Source of the DNA: an uncultured Corynebacterium sp.
GTDB taxonomy: Bacteria; Actinomycetota; Actinomycetes; Mycobacteriales; Mycobacteriaceae
Length of the DNA stretch: 64,000 bases
Direction of reading: 5' to 3'
NCBI RefSeq assembly: GCF_943914615.1
Contig: NZ_CALUCS010000004.1
Coordinates: 1-64,000, forward strand
Both the position numbers and the translations under genes were made by a program. This document shows positions 41,316 to 49,883 of this stretch, piece by piece. Each line of letters opens with the position of its first letter. Position 1 is the stretch's first letter. Under the pieces are notes generated by a model. It searched no databases. It was not told where the DNA came from and saw only the letters and a program-made list of their open reading frames with translations.

Positions 41316-41507
41316 ATGGCACAGGGCGGACAGGTCAGTGCCGGCGGCGGTCGGCGCGACGACGAGGCAATCGAGCAGGCCTCCGGCGCGGGCACCCAGC
41401 AGGTGAACGTCACCGGAACCGACGATCTGCTGGACGAGATCGACGGCCTGCTGGAGAACAACGCAGAGGAGTTCGTCCGCTCCTACGTACAAAAGGGCGG
41501 CCAGTGA
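41316..41507 (+). CDS. pup: Pup, prokaryotic ubiquitin-like protein
   Basis: 63 residues, intrinsically disordered type. The C-terminus is Gly-Gly-Gln, so Dop must deamidate it to Glu before PafA can attach it to lysines. TDDLLDEIDGLLENNAEEF in the C-terminal half is the conserved helix-forming region bound by ARC and PafA. The ATG has GGAAG upstream. The TGA overlaps the pafA GTG in GTGA, indicating translational coupling. Overlooked easily because a longer frame of pafA covers it. Confidence 0.96.
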   Translation: MAQGGQVSAGGGRRDDEAIEQASGAGTQQVNVTGTDDLLDEIDGLLENNAEEFVRSYVQKGGQ

Positions 41508-42907
41508 CCGCCATCCGCCGCCGCATCATGGGCCTGGAAACCGAGTATGGAATCGCCAACATGCAGGATTCCTCCCGGCGCCTCGGCCCCGACGAGATTG
41601 CCCGCAAGCTATTCGCCCCCGTGGTGGAAAAGCACCGCAGCTCGAACATCTACACTGAGAACGCCTCGCGCCTCTACCTGGACGTCGGTGCACACCCGGA
41701 GTTCGCCACCGCGGAGTGCGATAGTCTGCACCAGCTGATCGCCTACGACCGCTCTGGCGACCTGATGTTTCACGAGTTGGCCGACCGCGCCGAGCAGGCC
41801 GTCGGTGGCAAGGTCTACCTGCTGAAGAACAACACGGACTCCCTGGGCAACTCCTATGGCTGCCACGAGAACTACCTGGTCAGCCGTGATACTCCCCTGA
41901 AGGGCCTCAGCAAGCAGTTGCTGCCTTTCCTGGTTACCCGCCAGCTGATCTGCGGCGCGGGCAAGCTCGCGATCCCTTATCCCGGCGCGCCGAACGAGAA
42001 CTTCGGCCCGGGCTACACCATGAGCCAGCGCGCCGACCACGTCTGGGAGGGCGTGTCCAGCGCGACGACCCGCTCGCGCCCGATCATCAACACGCGCGAC
42101 GAGCCGCACGCCGATTCCTCCAAGTATCGCCGCCTGCACGTTATCGTCGGCGATTCGAACATGTCGGAGGTCACCACGGCCCTGAAGGTCGGCTCCACGC
42201 TGCTGGTGCTGGAGATGATCGAGGCCGGCGTGGCCCTCCCGGACTTCGAGATGGCCAACGAGATCCGTTCTATCCGCGAGATCTCCCGCGATTTCACCGG
42301 CCAGGTGGAGATTGCTCTGCGCAGCGGGGCAACTGCCACGCCGCTGGAGATCCAGCGCGCTTTCTATGACGCCGCCTGCGCCTACCTCGCCTCGCGTGAA
42401 GACCCGGAGCAGGGAACCCCCAACGCAGAGCTAACCCCCGTGGTGGACCTGTGGGGCCGCGTGCTGGACTGCTTCGACACGGGCGACTTTTCACCGGTCT
42501 CCACGGAAATCGACTGGGTCATCAAGAAGTCGCTGCTGGACCGCATGGCCGCCGCCCGCGGCCTGGATCCCATCGACCCGCGCCTGGCGCAGCTCGACCT
42601 GATGTATCACGACATTCACCCCACCCGCGGCCTGTTTAACGTGCTGGCCCGCCGCGGCCTGGCGCGCACGTTGTTGGCTTCGGAGACGATCGAGCAGGCC
42701 GTCCGCCAAGCCCCGCCGACAACCCGCGCGGCGGTACGCGGCCGCTTCATCGCTGCGGTCCGCGCCCGCCCGGAACTTTCCTACACGGTGGATTGGATGC
42801 GCGTGAAGGTCAATGGCGAGAACGGTGCCGAGGCCCTGCTGGCCGACCCCTTCGCTAACACTAGCGAGGACGTTGACCGCATCATCGAGTCCCTGGAAGC
42901 CCGATGA
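41504..42907 (+). CDS. pafA: PafA, Pup-protein ligase
   Basis: 467 residues from GTG 41504, which overlaps the pup stop by 4 bases; the open frame reaches back to 41294 but that part overlaps pup. PafA uses ATP to join Pup's C-terminal Glu to substrate lysines. GLETEYGIAN near residue 9-18, YLDVGAHPEFATAECDS near 57-73 and NTRDEPHADSSKYRRLHVI near 196-214 are the conserved nucleotide/Mg and Pup sites. No proteasome genes lie between pup and pafA, unlike in mycobacteria. pafB follows by an ATGA overlap. Confidence 0.95.
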   Translation: MTAIRRRIMGLETEYGIANMQDSSRRLGPDEIARKLFAPVVEKHRSSNIYTENASRLYLDVGAHPEFATAECDSLHQLIAYDRSGDLMFHELADRAEQAVGGKVYLLKNNTDSLGNSYGCHENYLVSRDTPLKGLSKQLLPFLVTRQLICGAGKLAIPYPGAPNENFGPGYTMSQRADHVWEGVSSATTRSRPIINTRDEPHADSSKYRRLHVIVGDSNMSEVTTALKVGSTLLVLEMIEAGVALPDFEMANEIRSIREISRDFTGQVEIALRSGATATPLEIQRAFYDAACAYLASREDPEQGTPNAELTPVVDLWGRVLDCFDTGDFSPVSTEIDWVIKKSLLDRMAAARGLDPIDPRLAQLDLMYHDIHPTRGLFNVLARRGLARTLLASETIEQAVRQAPPTTRAAVRGRFIAAVRARPELSYTVDWMRVKVNGENGAEALLADPFANTSEDVDRIIESLEAR

Positions 42908-43839
42908 ACCGCAATCGCCCCGTCGAGACTCACTGGATTTCGGGTGCCACGCGCCTGTTTAACCTGGTGATCGCACTGCTGAACTCCGACACCCCGCGCT
43001 CTATCGAATGGGTGCTCGCCAACGTCGAGGGCTATCAGCACGCCAAGGATGGCTCCGCCCGCAAACAGCTGAGCCGCGACCGCCAGGACCTTGCCGAGCT
43101 GGGCGTGCACATCACAGGCGAAGACATGCTGTTCCTCGACCCCGCCCAAACCTTCCTGCAGGACATCGAGTTCACCGACGGCGAGGCTACCGTCCTCGCC
43201 GCTGCCAGCCGGTGGGCCCAGTCGGGGGAGATGCAGCACGCCGCTCGCTCCGCATACACCAAACTGGCCGCCGCGGGCATGCAGCACCGTGTCTCCACCG
43301 GCGAGGTCGCTGTCCCCAGCGTCCCGGACCATACTGCCCTGGATGGCGATTCCCTCGACGCGATTTTCCGCGCCCTCGACAACGGCCTGGTCTTAAGCTT
43401 CAACTACTATCCTTCGCTGGTCGACACTCCTCAGCTGCGTCGCCTGGAACCCTGGGCTTACGGCGCCAAGGACGGTCTGGTCTATGTCACCGGCTTCGAC
43501 CCGGACCGCGAGGCCCAGCGCACGTTCCGCCTGGCGCGCATTGATTCCGTCACCGCCCTCCCCGAATTCGCCCAGCACCCGCGCCCAGAAGGCACTCCAC
43601 AGCAGCTGATCCAGCAGGGGCTTTTGAGCAGCCGCCAGATGGTCACCGCCACCGTGGAATTCCCCGCACCTGGCGCCTGGGAGCTGCGCCGCCTGACCGA
43701 CGATCATGGCCAGATCGGCCCAGTGGAGCGGGACTGGTTTGTCCGCACCGCCGCTGCCTACGCACCCCATGTGGTGGTTACCTCGCCGCCGGATGTCGTC
43801 GCCGACGTTGTTGCCGTTCTCAAGGAGGCTGCTTCATGA
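42904..43839 (+). CDS. pafB: PafB, WYL-domain transcriptional regulator
   Basis: 311 residues. It forms a pair with PafC; in mycobacteria the heterodimer activates DNA-damage response genes independently of LexA. The N-terminal winged helix (about 8-70, with RKQLSRDRQDLAELGVHI) is followed by the WYL domain at about 155-230 (LSFNYYPSL, EPWAYGAKDGLVYVTGFD) and a C-terminal WCX domain. ATG overlaps the pafA stop and the stop overlaps pafC (ATGA in both cases), so the three are tightly coupled. Confidence 0.9.
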   Translation: MNRNRPVETHWISGATRLFNLVIALLNSDTPRSIEWVLANVEGYQHAKDGSARKQLSRDRQDLAELGVHITGEDMLFLDPAQTFLQDIEFTDGEATVLAAASRWAQSGEMQHAARSAYTKLAAAGMQHRVSTGEVAVPSVPDHTALDGDSLDAIFRALDNGLVLSFNYYPSLVDTPQLRRLEPWAYGAKDGLVYVTGFDPDREAQRTFRLARIDSVTALPEFAQHPRPEGTPQQLIQQGLLSSRQMVTATVEFPAPGAWELRRLTDDHGQIGPVERDWFVRTAAAYAPHVVVTSPPDVVADVVAVLKEAAS

Positions 43840-44804
43840 CGCCCCCTCGTTCCAATGCCGAACAATTCCTCCGTACCCTGTCCGTCCTCGCCTGGTTCCG
43901 GTCTCACCCGGACAGCAGCCTGATGGCGGCCTCTCGAGCGCTGGACCTATCCACCGCACAGATCGCCCACGAGCTCGGTCAGGTTTCTCAGTGCCGCGTG
44001 CCCGCCAGCATCCTCGACATGCCGGTGGAGGTCACCGTGGATCGCATGCGCGCCTCAGTGGAGTTCTCCGCGGGTCTGGATCGCCCGCTCGCCCTGACCG
44101 CGATGGAGGCCGGCGTGCTGCTGCTGAACTTGCAGGCGCTGCGCTCCACCGCGCCGGCGGACGCACAGGCGGACATTGACTCCGCCAGCGCGAAGATCCA
44201 GGCTCTTTTGCGGTCCCGGCGCGAGTACACGGATTCCTTCACCCCCGAAACGGCGCCCTCACCCCCCGCCTACGTGCAGCTGCGCCGTCAGCTCTCGGAG
44301 GCCATCCAATCCCGCCGCCAGGTCACGTTCAACTACCAGTCGATATCCAGCGATAGCTTCAACGCCCGCACGGTAGACCCCGACCATGTGGCTCTCGTGG
44401 ACGGCGAATATTACCTTTGGGCGCGGGAACGTGGCGTCACCACAAAAACCTTTGCGCTTGCGCGCATCGACGGGCTCGACCTGGGGGAGGAGGGTACGGC
44501 CAGTGCCCAACAGGTACCCGAGATTGACCCAGAGGATCCCTTCGGTTTCGGCCTCAGCGACAACTGGGCACGCCTGGAGTTAGACGAGTCGCTGCGGTGG
44601 ATGTTGGAGTACTTCCCCATGTGGGTAGTCGAGGACGAAACCCGGCTGGTCGTCGACGTGCCCGACACCGGTGAATGGTTTTTACGGTTCCTGCTAGGGT
44701 TTTCACCCGGTATTCGCGAGGTAGAACCGCTACCATTAGCCGAGAACTTAAAAGCCCTAGCGCGGCGTGGCCTCGATGCCTACGAGGCTCGCGGGCTAGG
44801 ATAG
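43836..44804 (+). CDS. pafC: PafC, WYL-domain transcriptional regulator
   Basis: 322 residues. The N-terminal HTH is less canonical than that of PafB; residues about 145-215 contain the WYL core (RRQVTFNYQSIS, VALVDGEYYLWARERG) and the rest is the WCX domain ending in REVEPLPLAENLKALARRGL. Together with PafB it should form the DNA-damage-responsive activator. It overlaps pafB by 4 bases, and tatA starts 36 bases downstream, so the cluster continues into the Tat genes. Confidence 0.9.
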   Translation: MTPPRSNAEQFLRTLSVLAWFRSHPDSSLMAASRALDLSTAQIAHELGQVSQCRVPASILDMPVEVTVDRMRASVEFSAGLDRPLALTAMEAGVLLLNLQALRSTAPADAQADIDSASAKIQALLRSRREYTDSFTPETAPSPPAYVQLRRQLSEAIQSRRQVTFNYQSISSDSFNARTVDPDHVALVDGEYYLWARERGVTTKTFALARIDGLDLGEEGTASAQQVPEIDPEDPFGFGLSDNWARLELDESLRWMLEYFPMWVVEDETRLVVDVPDTGEWFLRFLLGFSPGIREVEPLPLAENLKALARRGLDAYEARGLG

Positions 44805-44840
44805 TAAGACCGATCCCCAACGACAGAAAGCTCGTAGATA

Positions 44841-45095
44841 ATGCCGACCCTTGGCGTTCCTGAACTACTAATCATCGCTCTGGTCATTTTCCTGCTGTTC
44901 GGAGCGACCCGCCTGCCCAGCGCTGCACGTTCCCTGGGCCGTTCGATGCGTATCTTCAAGTCCGAGATGGACGAGATGAAGACCGACAAGGACAACAAGG
45001 AGCTGACCGAGAAGCAGGCTCCGACCGCCGAGCAGCAGCAGGCCCAAGACCTGGCTCAGCCCAAGTCCGAGCAGCCGAACGAGCACAACGCTTAA
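44841..45095 (+). CDS. tatA: TatA, twin-arginine translocase subunit
   Basis: 84 residues. A short N-terminal membrane helix (ELLIIALVIFLLFGATRLP, residues about 7-24) with the conserved FG hinge is followed by an amphipathic helix (SAARSLGRSMRIFKSEM) and a charged Gln/Glu-rich tail, the TatA layout. TatA multimers form the export pore for folded proteins. tatC follows after 7 bases; tatB is not in this window. Confidence 0.94.
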   Translation: MPTLGVPELLIIALVIFLLFGATRLPSAARSLGRSMRIFKSEMDEMKTDKDNKELTEKQAPTAEQQQAQDLAQPKSEQPNEHNA

Positions 45096-45102
45096 AAGTT
45101 AA

Positions 45103-46080
45103 GTGGCTAAGAAGCTAAAGAAGCCTGCCGATGGTTCGATGACCATCGTCGAGCACATCAATGAGCTGCGCAAGCGCGTATTCATTTCCCTAGTTGCCAT
45201 CTTCATCGGCACGATTATCGGCTACATCTGGTACAACGTCGAAGTCGGTCCGATCCCTTCGCTGGGCGAGGTACTGCGCGGGCCGTACTGCAACCTGCCG
45301 CCGGAAGCCCGCTTCGGTTCCGAGGCGGGGGAGTGCCGTCTGCTGGCGACCAGCCCGTTCGAGATGTTCATGCTGCGCCTGAAAGTCGGCGCTCTAGCAG
45401 GCATGGTCTTTTCCTCGCCCATTTGGTTGGGCCAGATCTGGGCGTATATCACCCCGGGGCTGCACAAGAACGAGAAGCGCTGGACTTTGGGCGTAGGTAT
45501 GTCCGCCGGCCTGCTGTTTACCGTCGGCGCGGTGCTGGCCTACTTCGTACTCGCCTTCGGTCTGGAGTTCCTGCTGACCATCGGCGACGAGGCGCAGATC
45601 GCTGCCCTGAACGGCGAGAAATACTTCAGCTTCGCCATGGCGCTGCTGCTAATATTCGGTGTGAGCTTCGAGGTGCCGCTCATTACCGTGCTGCTGAACT
45701 TGGCGCACGTGGTGACGTACCAGCAGCTGAAGGAAAAGCGCCGTTTCATCTGGGCTTTCCTGTTCCTCTTCGCTGCGTTCGTCACCCCGGGTCAGGACCC
45801 GATTTCGATGGTGATCCTGGCGATCTCGCTGTGCGCGATGATGGAAATCGCTACTCAGATCGCCCGCCTGAACGACAAGCGCCGCAAGAAGAACGAGGCG
45901 GACTGGCTCGAGGTGGATGATGACGAGACCACCGGCATCGCCACCCCGGAACCCATTGCCCCGGTGACGGCAACCCCGGCGCCGCAGTCCACCAGCGCGG
46001 CCCGCCCAATTGACTCGCCGAAGCGCCAGGATCCCAAGGCTCAAGACTTCACCCGCAGCGATTTCGATGACATTCTCTAG
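45103..46080 (+). CDS. tatC: TatC, twin-arginine translocase receptor subunit
   Basis: 325 residues from GTG 45103. TatC binds twin-arginine signal peptides. It has six membrane segments between about residues 22 and 245, preceded by SMTIVEHINELRKRV, the conserved cytoplasmic N-terminus, and containing PFEMFMLRLKVG and FFAAFVTPGQDPISM-like conserved segments (here FAAFVTPGQDP). The first periplasmic loop has two extra Cys residues (GPYCNL, GECRLL). The C-terminal 60 residues are hydrophilic, Pro/Thr-rich and probably disordered. The helicase ATG overlaps the last 14 bases. Confidence 0.94.
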   Translation: MAKKLKKPADGSMTIVEHINELRKRVFISLVAIFIGTIIGYIWYNVEVGPIPSLGEVLRGPYCNLPPEARFGSEAGECRLLATSPFEMFMLRLKVGALAGMVFSSPIWLGQIWAYITPGLHKNEKRWTLGVGMSAGLLFTVGAVLAYFVLAFGLEFLLTIGDEAQIAALNGEKYFSFAMALLLIFGVSFEVPLITVLLNLAHVVTYQQLKEKRRFIWAFLFLFAAFVTPGQDPISMVILAISLCAMMEIATQIARLNDKRRKKNEADWLEVDDDETTGIATPEPIAPVTATPAPQSTSAARPIDSPKRQDPKAQDFTRSDFDDIL

Positions 46081-48739
46081 CCCTCAGGTAGAGCGCTTCT
46101 GCGCCCAGTACGACTTCCCGCTGGACGACTTCCAGATTCAAGCGGCCGAAGCCATCGACCGGGGCAAGGGGGTGCTCGTCGCCGCCCCGACGGGCGCGGG
46201 CAAGACCATCGTCGGCGAGTTCGCCGTGTTCGCCGCCTTCCACGGTGACGGCACCTGCTTTTACACCACGCCTATCAAGGCATTGAGCAACCAGAAGTTC
46301 CACGACCTGGTGGAGCGCTACGGCGAGGCCAACGTGGGCCTGCTCACCGGCGACGTCACCATCAACGGCGACGCGCCCATCGTTGTGATGACCACCGAGG
46401 TCTTGCGCAACATGATCTACGCCGACTCCGAGCGGCTGGAAAGCCTCACGCACGTCGTCATGGACGAGGTGCACTTCCTGGCCGACCGTTCCCGCGGTCC
46501 GGTCTGGGAGGAGGCCATTCTCAACCTGGACCCCCGCGTAATCCTCGTGTCCCTGTCGGCCACCGTCTCCAACGTCGAGGAGTTCGGCGGCTGGCTGTCC
46601 GCCGTCCGCGGCGATACCGAAATCATTGTCACCGAAAAGCGCCCCGTGCCGCTGACCCAGTTCATGATGGTCGGCCGCCAGATCCTGCCCCTTTTCGAGG
46701 GCTCGGAGCAGCACCTCGGCGCCATCAATCGCAAGGTCGTCGCCGCTGCTGCGAAGGCCGAGGAAACCGGCAAGCGCCGCGGGCCGAAACGCGGCGACGT
46801 AGTGCAGCACATGGCCACCGCGGGCATGTTGCCTGCGATTTACTTTATCTTCTCGCGGGTTGGTTGTGACGCCGCCGTTCGCGCCCTGCTGATCGATCGC
46901 GTGGACTACTCGTCTCCGTCGGAAAGGGAGGAGATCCTACGCACCATCGACGCGGGCGTGGCCGACCTGACGGAGGAGGACCTGAACGTCCTGGGCTTTC
47001 GCCAATGGCGGCGCGCCCTGTCGCGCGGTTTCGCCGCCCACCACGCCGGCATGCTGCCGGCCTTCCGCCACATCGTGGAGGATCTGTTCGCCCGCGGTCT
47101 GCTGAAGGTTTGCTTCGCCACGGAGACCCTGGCGCTGGGCATCAACATGCCTGCCCGCTCGGTGGTGCTGGAGAAACTGGTGAAGTTCAATGGTGAGACG
47201 CACGCCGATCTCACCCCCGGCCAGTACACGCAGCTCACCGGTCGCGCCGGCCGGCGCGGCATCGATACGAAGGGTAACGCGGTGGTCCTGTGGAGCCAGG
47301 GGCTGGATCCTTATGGGGTTGCAGACTTGGCGTCAACAAGAACCTATCCGCTGGATTCCACCTTCCGTCCCGGCTACAACATGGCCGTGAACCTCATCGG
47401 CACGATGGGGCTGGACGAGGCCCACCGGCTGCTGCTGCGCTCGTTTGCGCAATACCAGACCAATGGCGCGGTGGTGGAAAGCGCCGAGCAGATTGAAAAG
47501 CGCCGCCGTGAGCTGGCCCAGCAGGAAAAGCAGCTCAAGGCCACAATACGCGAGGTGCGCCGCCCGTCGAACAGCCTCAACGAGGACTTCCAGCTAGTCA
47601 CCGAGTACGGCCAGCTGCGCCGCGAGCTTTCACAGGAGGAGCGCCGCGCCAAGCGCATGGTCATCGACGAGGCCTCGACGGAAACCACGGCCCTGCTGCA
47701 GTCCCTGCAGCCCGGCGACGTGATCGCGCTGCCTACTGGAAAGAACCCCACCACCGCCGTGATTGCGCGTGCCGACCACCGCGGCCGACCAACGATCATC
47801 ACTGACGACGGCTGGGTGGAGCGCATCAACCCCGACATGTTCGGCAACACCCCGGTGCACATCGGCCACATGCGCCTGCACAAGGGTGTGGCGCGCAACC
47901 CAAAGCGGCAGGCCAGGGGAGTGGCCGCCAACCTGCGCCGTCTGCAGCTGGATAAGCCCAAGAAGCTCCGGCCCCGGGCGCGCCGCCGCTCCCTTCGTGC
48001 GGTCGAGCTGCGCGAGCAGGTGCACGCCCACCCGGTGCACGCCTGGGAGGGCCGCGAGGAGCTCTGCCGCGCCGCCGAGCAGTACTTGAAGGCCGCCCGC
48101 CGCTTAGAGTTCGAGCAGAAGGAGCAGCCGCAGGAATCCGATTCCCTGTCCGCCCAGTTCAACCGAATTCTCGCCCTGCTGGCGGAGCTGGACTACGTGG
48201 AGCTCGAGGACAACGCCGCCCGCATTACAATGGAGGGCGAGCGGCTCTCCAAGATTCACCACGAGTCCGATCTGCTGGTCGCCCAGTGCCTGCGCCGCGG
48301 GATCTGGGACGAGCTCGACCCGGCGGAGCTGGCGGCAGTGGCCAGCACCTGCGTGTTCGAGAACCGTCGCGATTCCGGTGCCAAGGACGATGGGGTGCCC
48401 ACCGAGCCGCTGGCCGAGGCGATCAGCCAGACGTGGCGCATCTACCAGGAACTTTCCACCGACGAGCAGCGCCACCGCCTGACTGTGACGCGCGAGCCGG
48501 AGCTGGGCTTTGCCACCGCGGTGCATCAGTGGACCGCCGGCGCTCCGCTGGAGTACTGCCTGCGCGCAGCCGAGGCCAGCGGCGCTACCCTGACCCCCGG
48601 CGATTTCGTGCGCTGGTGCCGCCGCGTTATCGACCTGCTGGATCAGATCAAGCTGACTGGCTATTCCAATGAAGTGAAGGCGGCCTCCCGCAAGGCGGTC
48701 GCCGCAATGAGACGAGGAGTTGTGGCCCTCGATGGCTAA
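46067..48739 (+). CDS. HelY-like Ski2-family DEAD/DEAH-box helicase
   Basis: 890 residues from ATG 46067, inside the tatC 3' end. Motif I APTGAGKT is at residues 40-47, the Ia region TTPIKALSNQKF near 67, motif II DEVH near 132 and motif III LSATVSN near 162. The second RecA domain has ETLALGINMPARSVV near 355 and QLTGRAGRRGID near 386. A basic insertion (RRLQLDKPKKLRPRARRRS) lies near 625-645, and a C-terminal helical bundle ends the chain. Such enzymes act on RNA; HelY in mycobacteria sits beside tatC too. The downstream SDR overlaps by 8 bases. Confidence 0.92.
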   Translation: MTFSSPQVERFCAQYDFPLDDFQIQAAEAIDRGKGVLVAAPTGAGKTIVGEFAVFAAFHGDGTCFYTTPIKALSNQKFHDLVERYGEANVGLLTGDVTINGDAPIVVMTTEVLRNMIYADSERLESLTHVVMDEVHFLADRSRGPVWEEAILNLDPRVILVSLSATVSNVEEFGGWLSAVRGDTEIIVTEKRPVPLTQFMMVGRQILPLFEGSEQHLGAINRKVVAAAAKAEETGKRRGPKRGDVVQHMATAGMLPAIYFIFSRVGCDAAVRALLIDRVDYSSPSEREEILRTIDAGVADLTEEDLNVLGFRQWRRALSRGFAAHHAGMLPAFRHIVEDLFARGLLKVCFATETLALGINMPARSVVLEKLVKFNGETHADLTPGQYTQLTGRAGRRGIDTKGNAVVLWSQGLDPYGVADLASTRTYPLDSTFRPGYNMAVNLIGTMGLDEAHRLLLRSFAQYQTNGAVVESAEQIEKRRRELAQQEKQLKATIREVRRPSNSLNEDFQLVTEYGQLRRELSQEERRAKRMVIDEASTETTALLQSLQPGDVIALPTGKNPTTAVIARADHRGRPTIITDDGWVERINPDMFGNTPVHIGHMRLHKGVARNPKRQARGVAANLRRLQLDKPKKLRPRARRRSLRAVELREQVHAHPVHAWEGREELCRAAEQYLKAARRLEFEQKEQPQESDSLSAQFNRILALLAELDYVELEDNAARITMEGERLSKIHHESDLLVAQCLRRGIWDELDPAELAAVASTCVFENRRDSGAKDDGVPTEPLAEAISQTWRIYQELSTDEQRHRLTVTREPELGFATAVHQWTAGAPLEYCLRAAEASGATLTPGDFVRWCRRVIDLLDQIKLTGYSNEVKAASRKAVAAMRRGVVALDG

Positions 48740-49460
48740 GAAAATTGCGATCTTCGGTGCGACCAGCGAAATCGGCGGCGAGATCGCCCGCCTGCTCGCC
48801 CCTGGCAACCACCTGGTGCTTGCCGCCCGCCGAACCACGGACCTGGCCGATGAGCTGTACCGCCTTGGTGCCACGCAGGTTGATTCCTTCTTTTTTGACG
48901 CCACCGACGTGGATTCCCACGCCGACCTCATTGCGGAGATCGAGGCCACCGACCCGCTGGACGTGGCACTGGCGATGTTCGGCGTGTTGGGAGACCAGGA
49001 GCTCGCGGAGCGCGACTCCTCCGAGGTCTACCGCGTGCTGCACACGGACTTCACCGCCCAGGCGGTGCTGCTAACGGAACTGTCCCGGGTGATGAAGGCC
49101 CGCGGCAGGGGAGTGCTGGTGGCCTATTCCTCCATCGCCGGGGCTCGCGTGCGCCGCCCGAACTATGTCTACGGCTCGGCGAAGGCCGGCCTGGACGGCT
49201 TCTGCCAGGGCATGCAGGATGCGCTGCAGGGCACCGGCGTGCGCCTGGTGATCGTCCGCCCGGGCTTTGTGATTGGCCGGATGACCCGCGGCATGGATCC
49301 GGCGCCTCTGTCCACCACGCCGGATGTGGTCGCCGAGGCCACGGTGCGCGCCATCAACGACGAAAGCGCGGAATCCGTGTGGATCCCGCGCTCCCTAAAG
49401 CTGCTGGCCGCCGCCATGCAGGTGGTCCCGCGTTGGCTGTGGCGGCGCGCACCACGCTAG
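48732..49460 (+). CDS. DprE2-like short-chain dehydrogenase/reductase
   Basis: 242 residues. The Rossmann motif is IFGATSEIGGEIA near residues 7-19, not the usual TGxxxGIG, and resembles GGTSEIG of DprE2, the 2-reductase that makes decaprenylphosphoryl arabinose. Catalytic residues lie in YSSIAGARVRRPNYVYGSAKAGLDGF (read in parts; Ser, Tyr and Lys all present near 138-157). VRPGFVIGRMTRGM and the C-terminal WIPRSLKLLAAAM also fit DprE2. No dprE1 is adjacent, so it may be a paralogue with another substrate. It overlaps the helicase gene by 8 bases. Confidence 0.82.
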   Translation: MAKKIAIFGATSEIGGEIARLLAPGNHLVLAARRTTDLADELYRLGATQVDSFFFDATDVDSHADLIAEIEATDPLDVALAMFGVLGDQELAERDSSEVYRVLHTDFTAQAVLLTELSRVMKARGRGVLVAYSSIAGARVRRPNYVYGSAKAGLDGFCQGMQDALQGTGVRLVIVRPGFVIGRMTRGMDPAPLSTTPDVVAEATVRAINDESAESVWIPRSLKLLAAAMQVVPRWLWRRAPR

Positions 49461-49732
49461 ACGTGGAAGATGTTGTAGAAGATCGTCCGCAGGATCCCGA
49501 AGGCCACGGAGATGCCGGTAGCCGCTGCGATGCCGATCGCAACCTTGGCGATCGGGTTCAGGTTCTCCCACCACTCGTCGGAGTCGCTCGAGCTGGAGCT
49601 GGAGCCCTCTGTCGTCGAGCTGGAGCTGGTGCTGGAATTCTGGGTGTCAGTTTCTGCCACGGCCGGGGTGACGGATGCCAGGGCAACCGTGGAGGCCAGA
49701 ACTGCAGCGAGGATAGAGCGGCGTAGACGCAT
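49457..49732 (-). CDS. Small exported Ser-rich protein with C-terminal hydrophobic helix
   Basis: 91 residues from ATG 49732, with GGGAG 8 bases upstream. A signal peptide (RLRRSILAAVLASTVALASVTPAVA, read in parts; cleavage probably after AVA-E) is followed by a 25-residue Ser/Thr-rich stretch, then DEWWENLNPIAKVAIGIAAATGISVAF with a hydrophobic helix to the C-terminus. I do not recognise the family. The arrangement suggests an envelope-anchored small protein. It shares CTAG with the convergent SDR as a stop on both strands, and is divergent from fxsA-like. Confidence 0.72.
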   Translation of the reverse strand: MRLRRSILAAVLASTVALASVTPAVAETDTQNSSTSSSSTTEGSSSSSSDSDEWWENLNPIAKVAIGIAAATGISVAFGILRTIFYNIFHV

Positions 49733-49766
49733 CAAAGTACTCCCTAAAACATAGTTAAGTTATCGC

Positions 49767-49790
49767 GTGTAGGAACCATTTTTCCTACAC
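49767..49790. promoter_or_regulatory. Perfect 9-6-9 inverted repeat between divergent genes
   Basis: GTGTAGGAA (49767-49775) and TTCCTACAC (49782-49790) are exact complements with a 6-base spacer. The element lies 35 bases upstream of the small exported protein start and 94 bases before the fxsA-like start. It could be an operator or a leader hairpin; no U-tract typical of a terminator follows. Confidence 0.5.
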
Positions 49791-49883
49791 CTTCGTTATC
49801 GTTATGTAAGCACGATTTCGTTACAAAGATCGCGTTTTCATAACAATTTTTCAGACAGATACCATAGGAGTTTCCACACAGCC

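Noticed and set aside
41294..41503. Upstream extension of pafA in the same frame
   Set aside because: It overlaps all of pup, and PafA homology starts after the GTG at 41504.
41508..42907. Hidden proteasome subunit genes near pup
   Set aside because: All frames from pup to tatA are accounted for by pafA, pafB and pafC; no Thr-nucleophile beta-subunit sequence is present.
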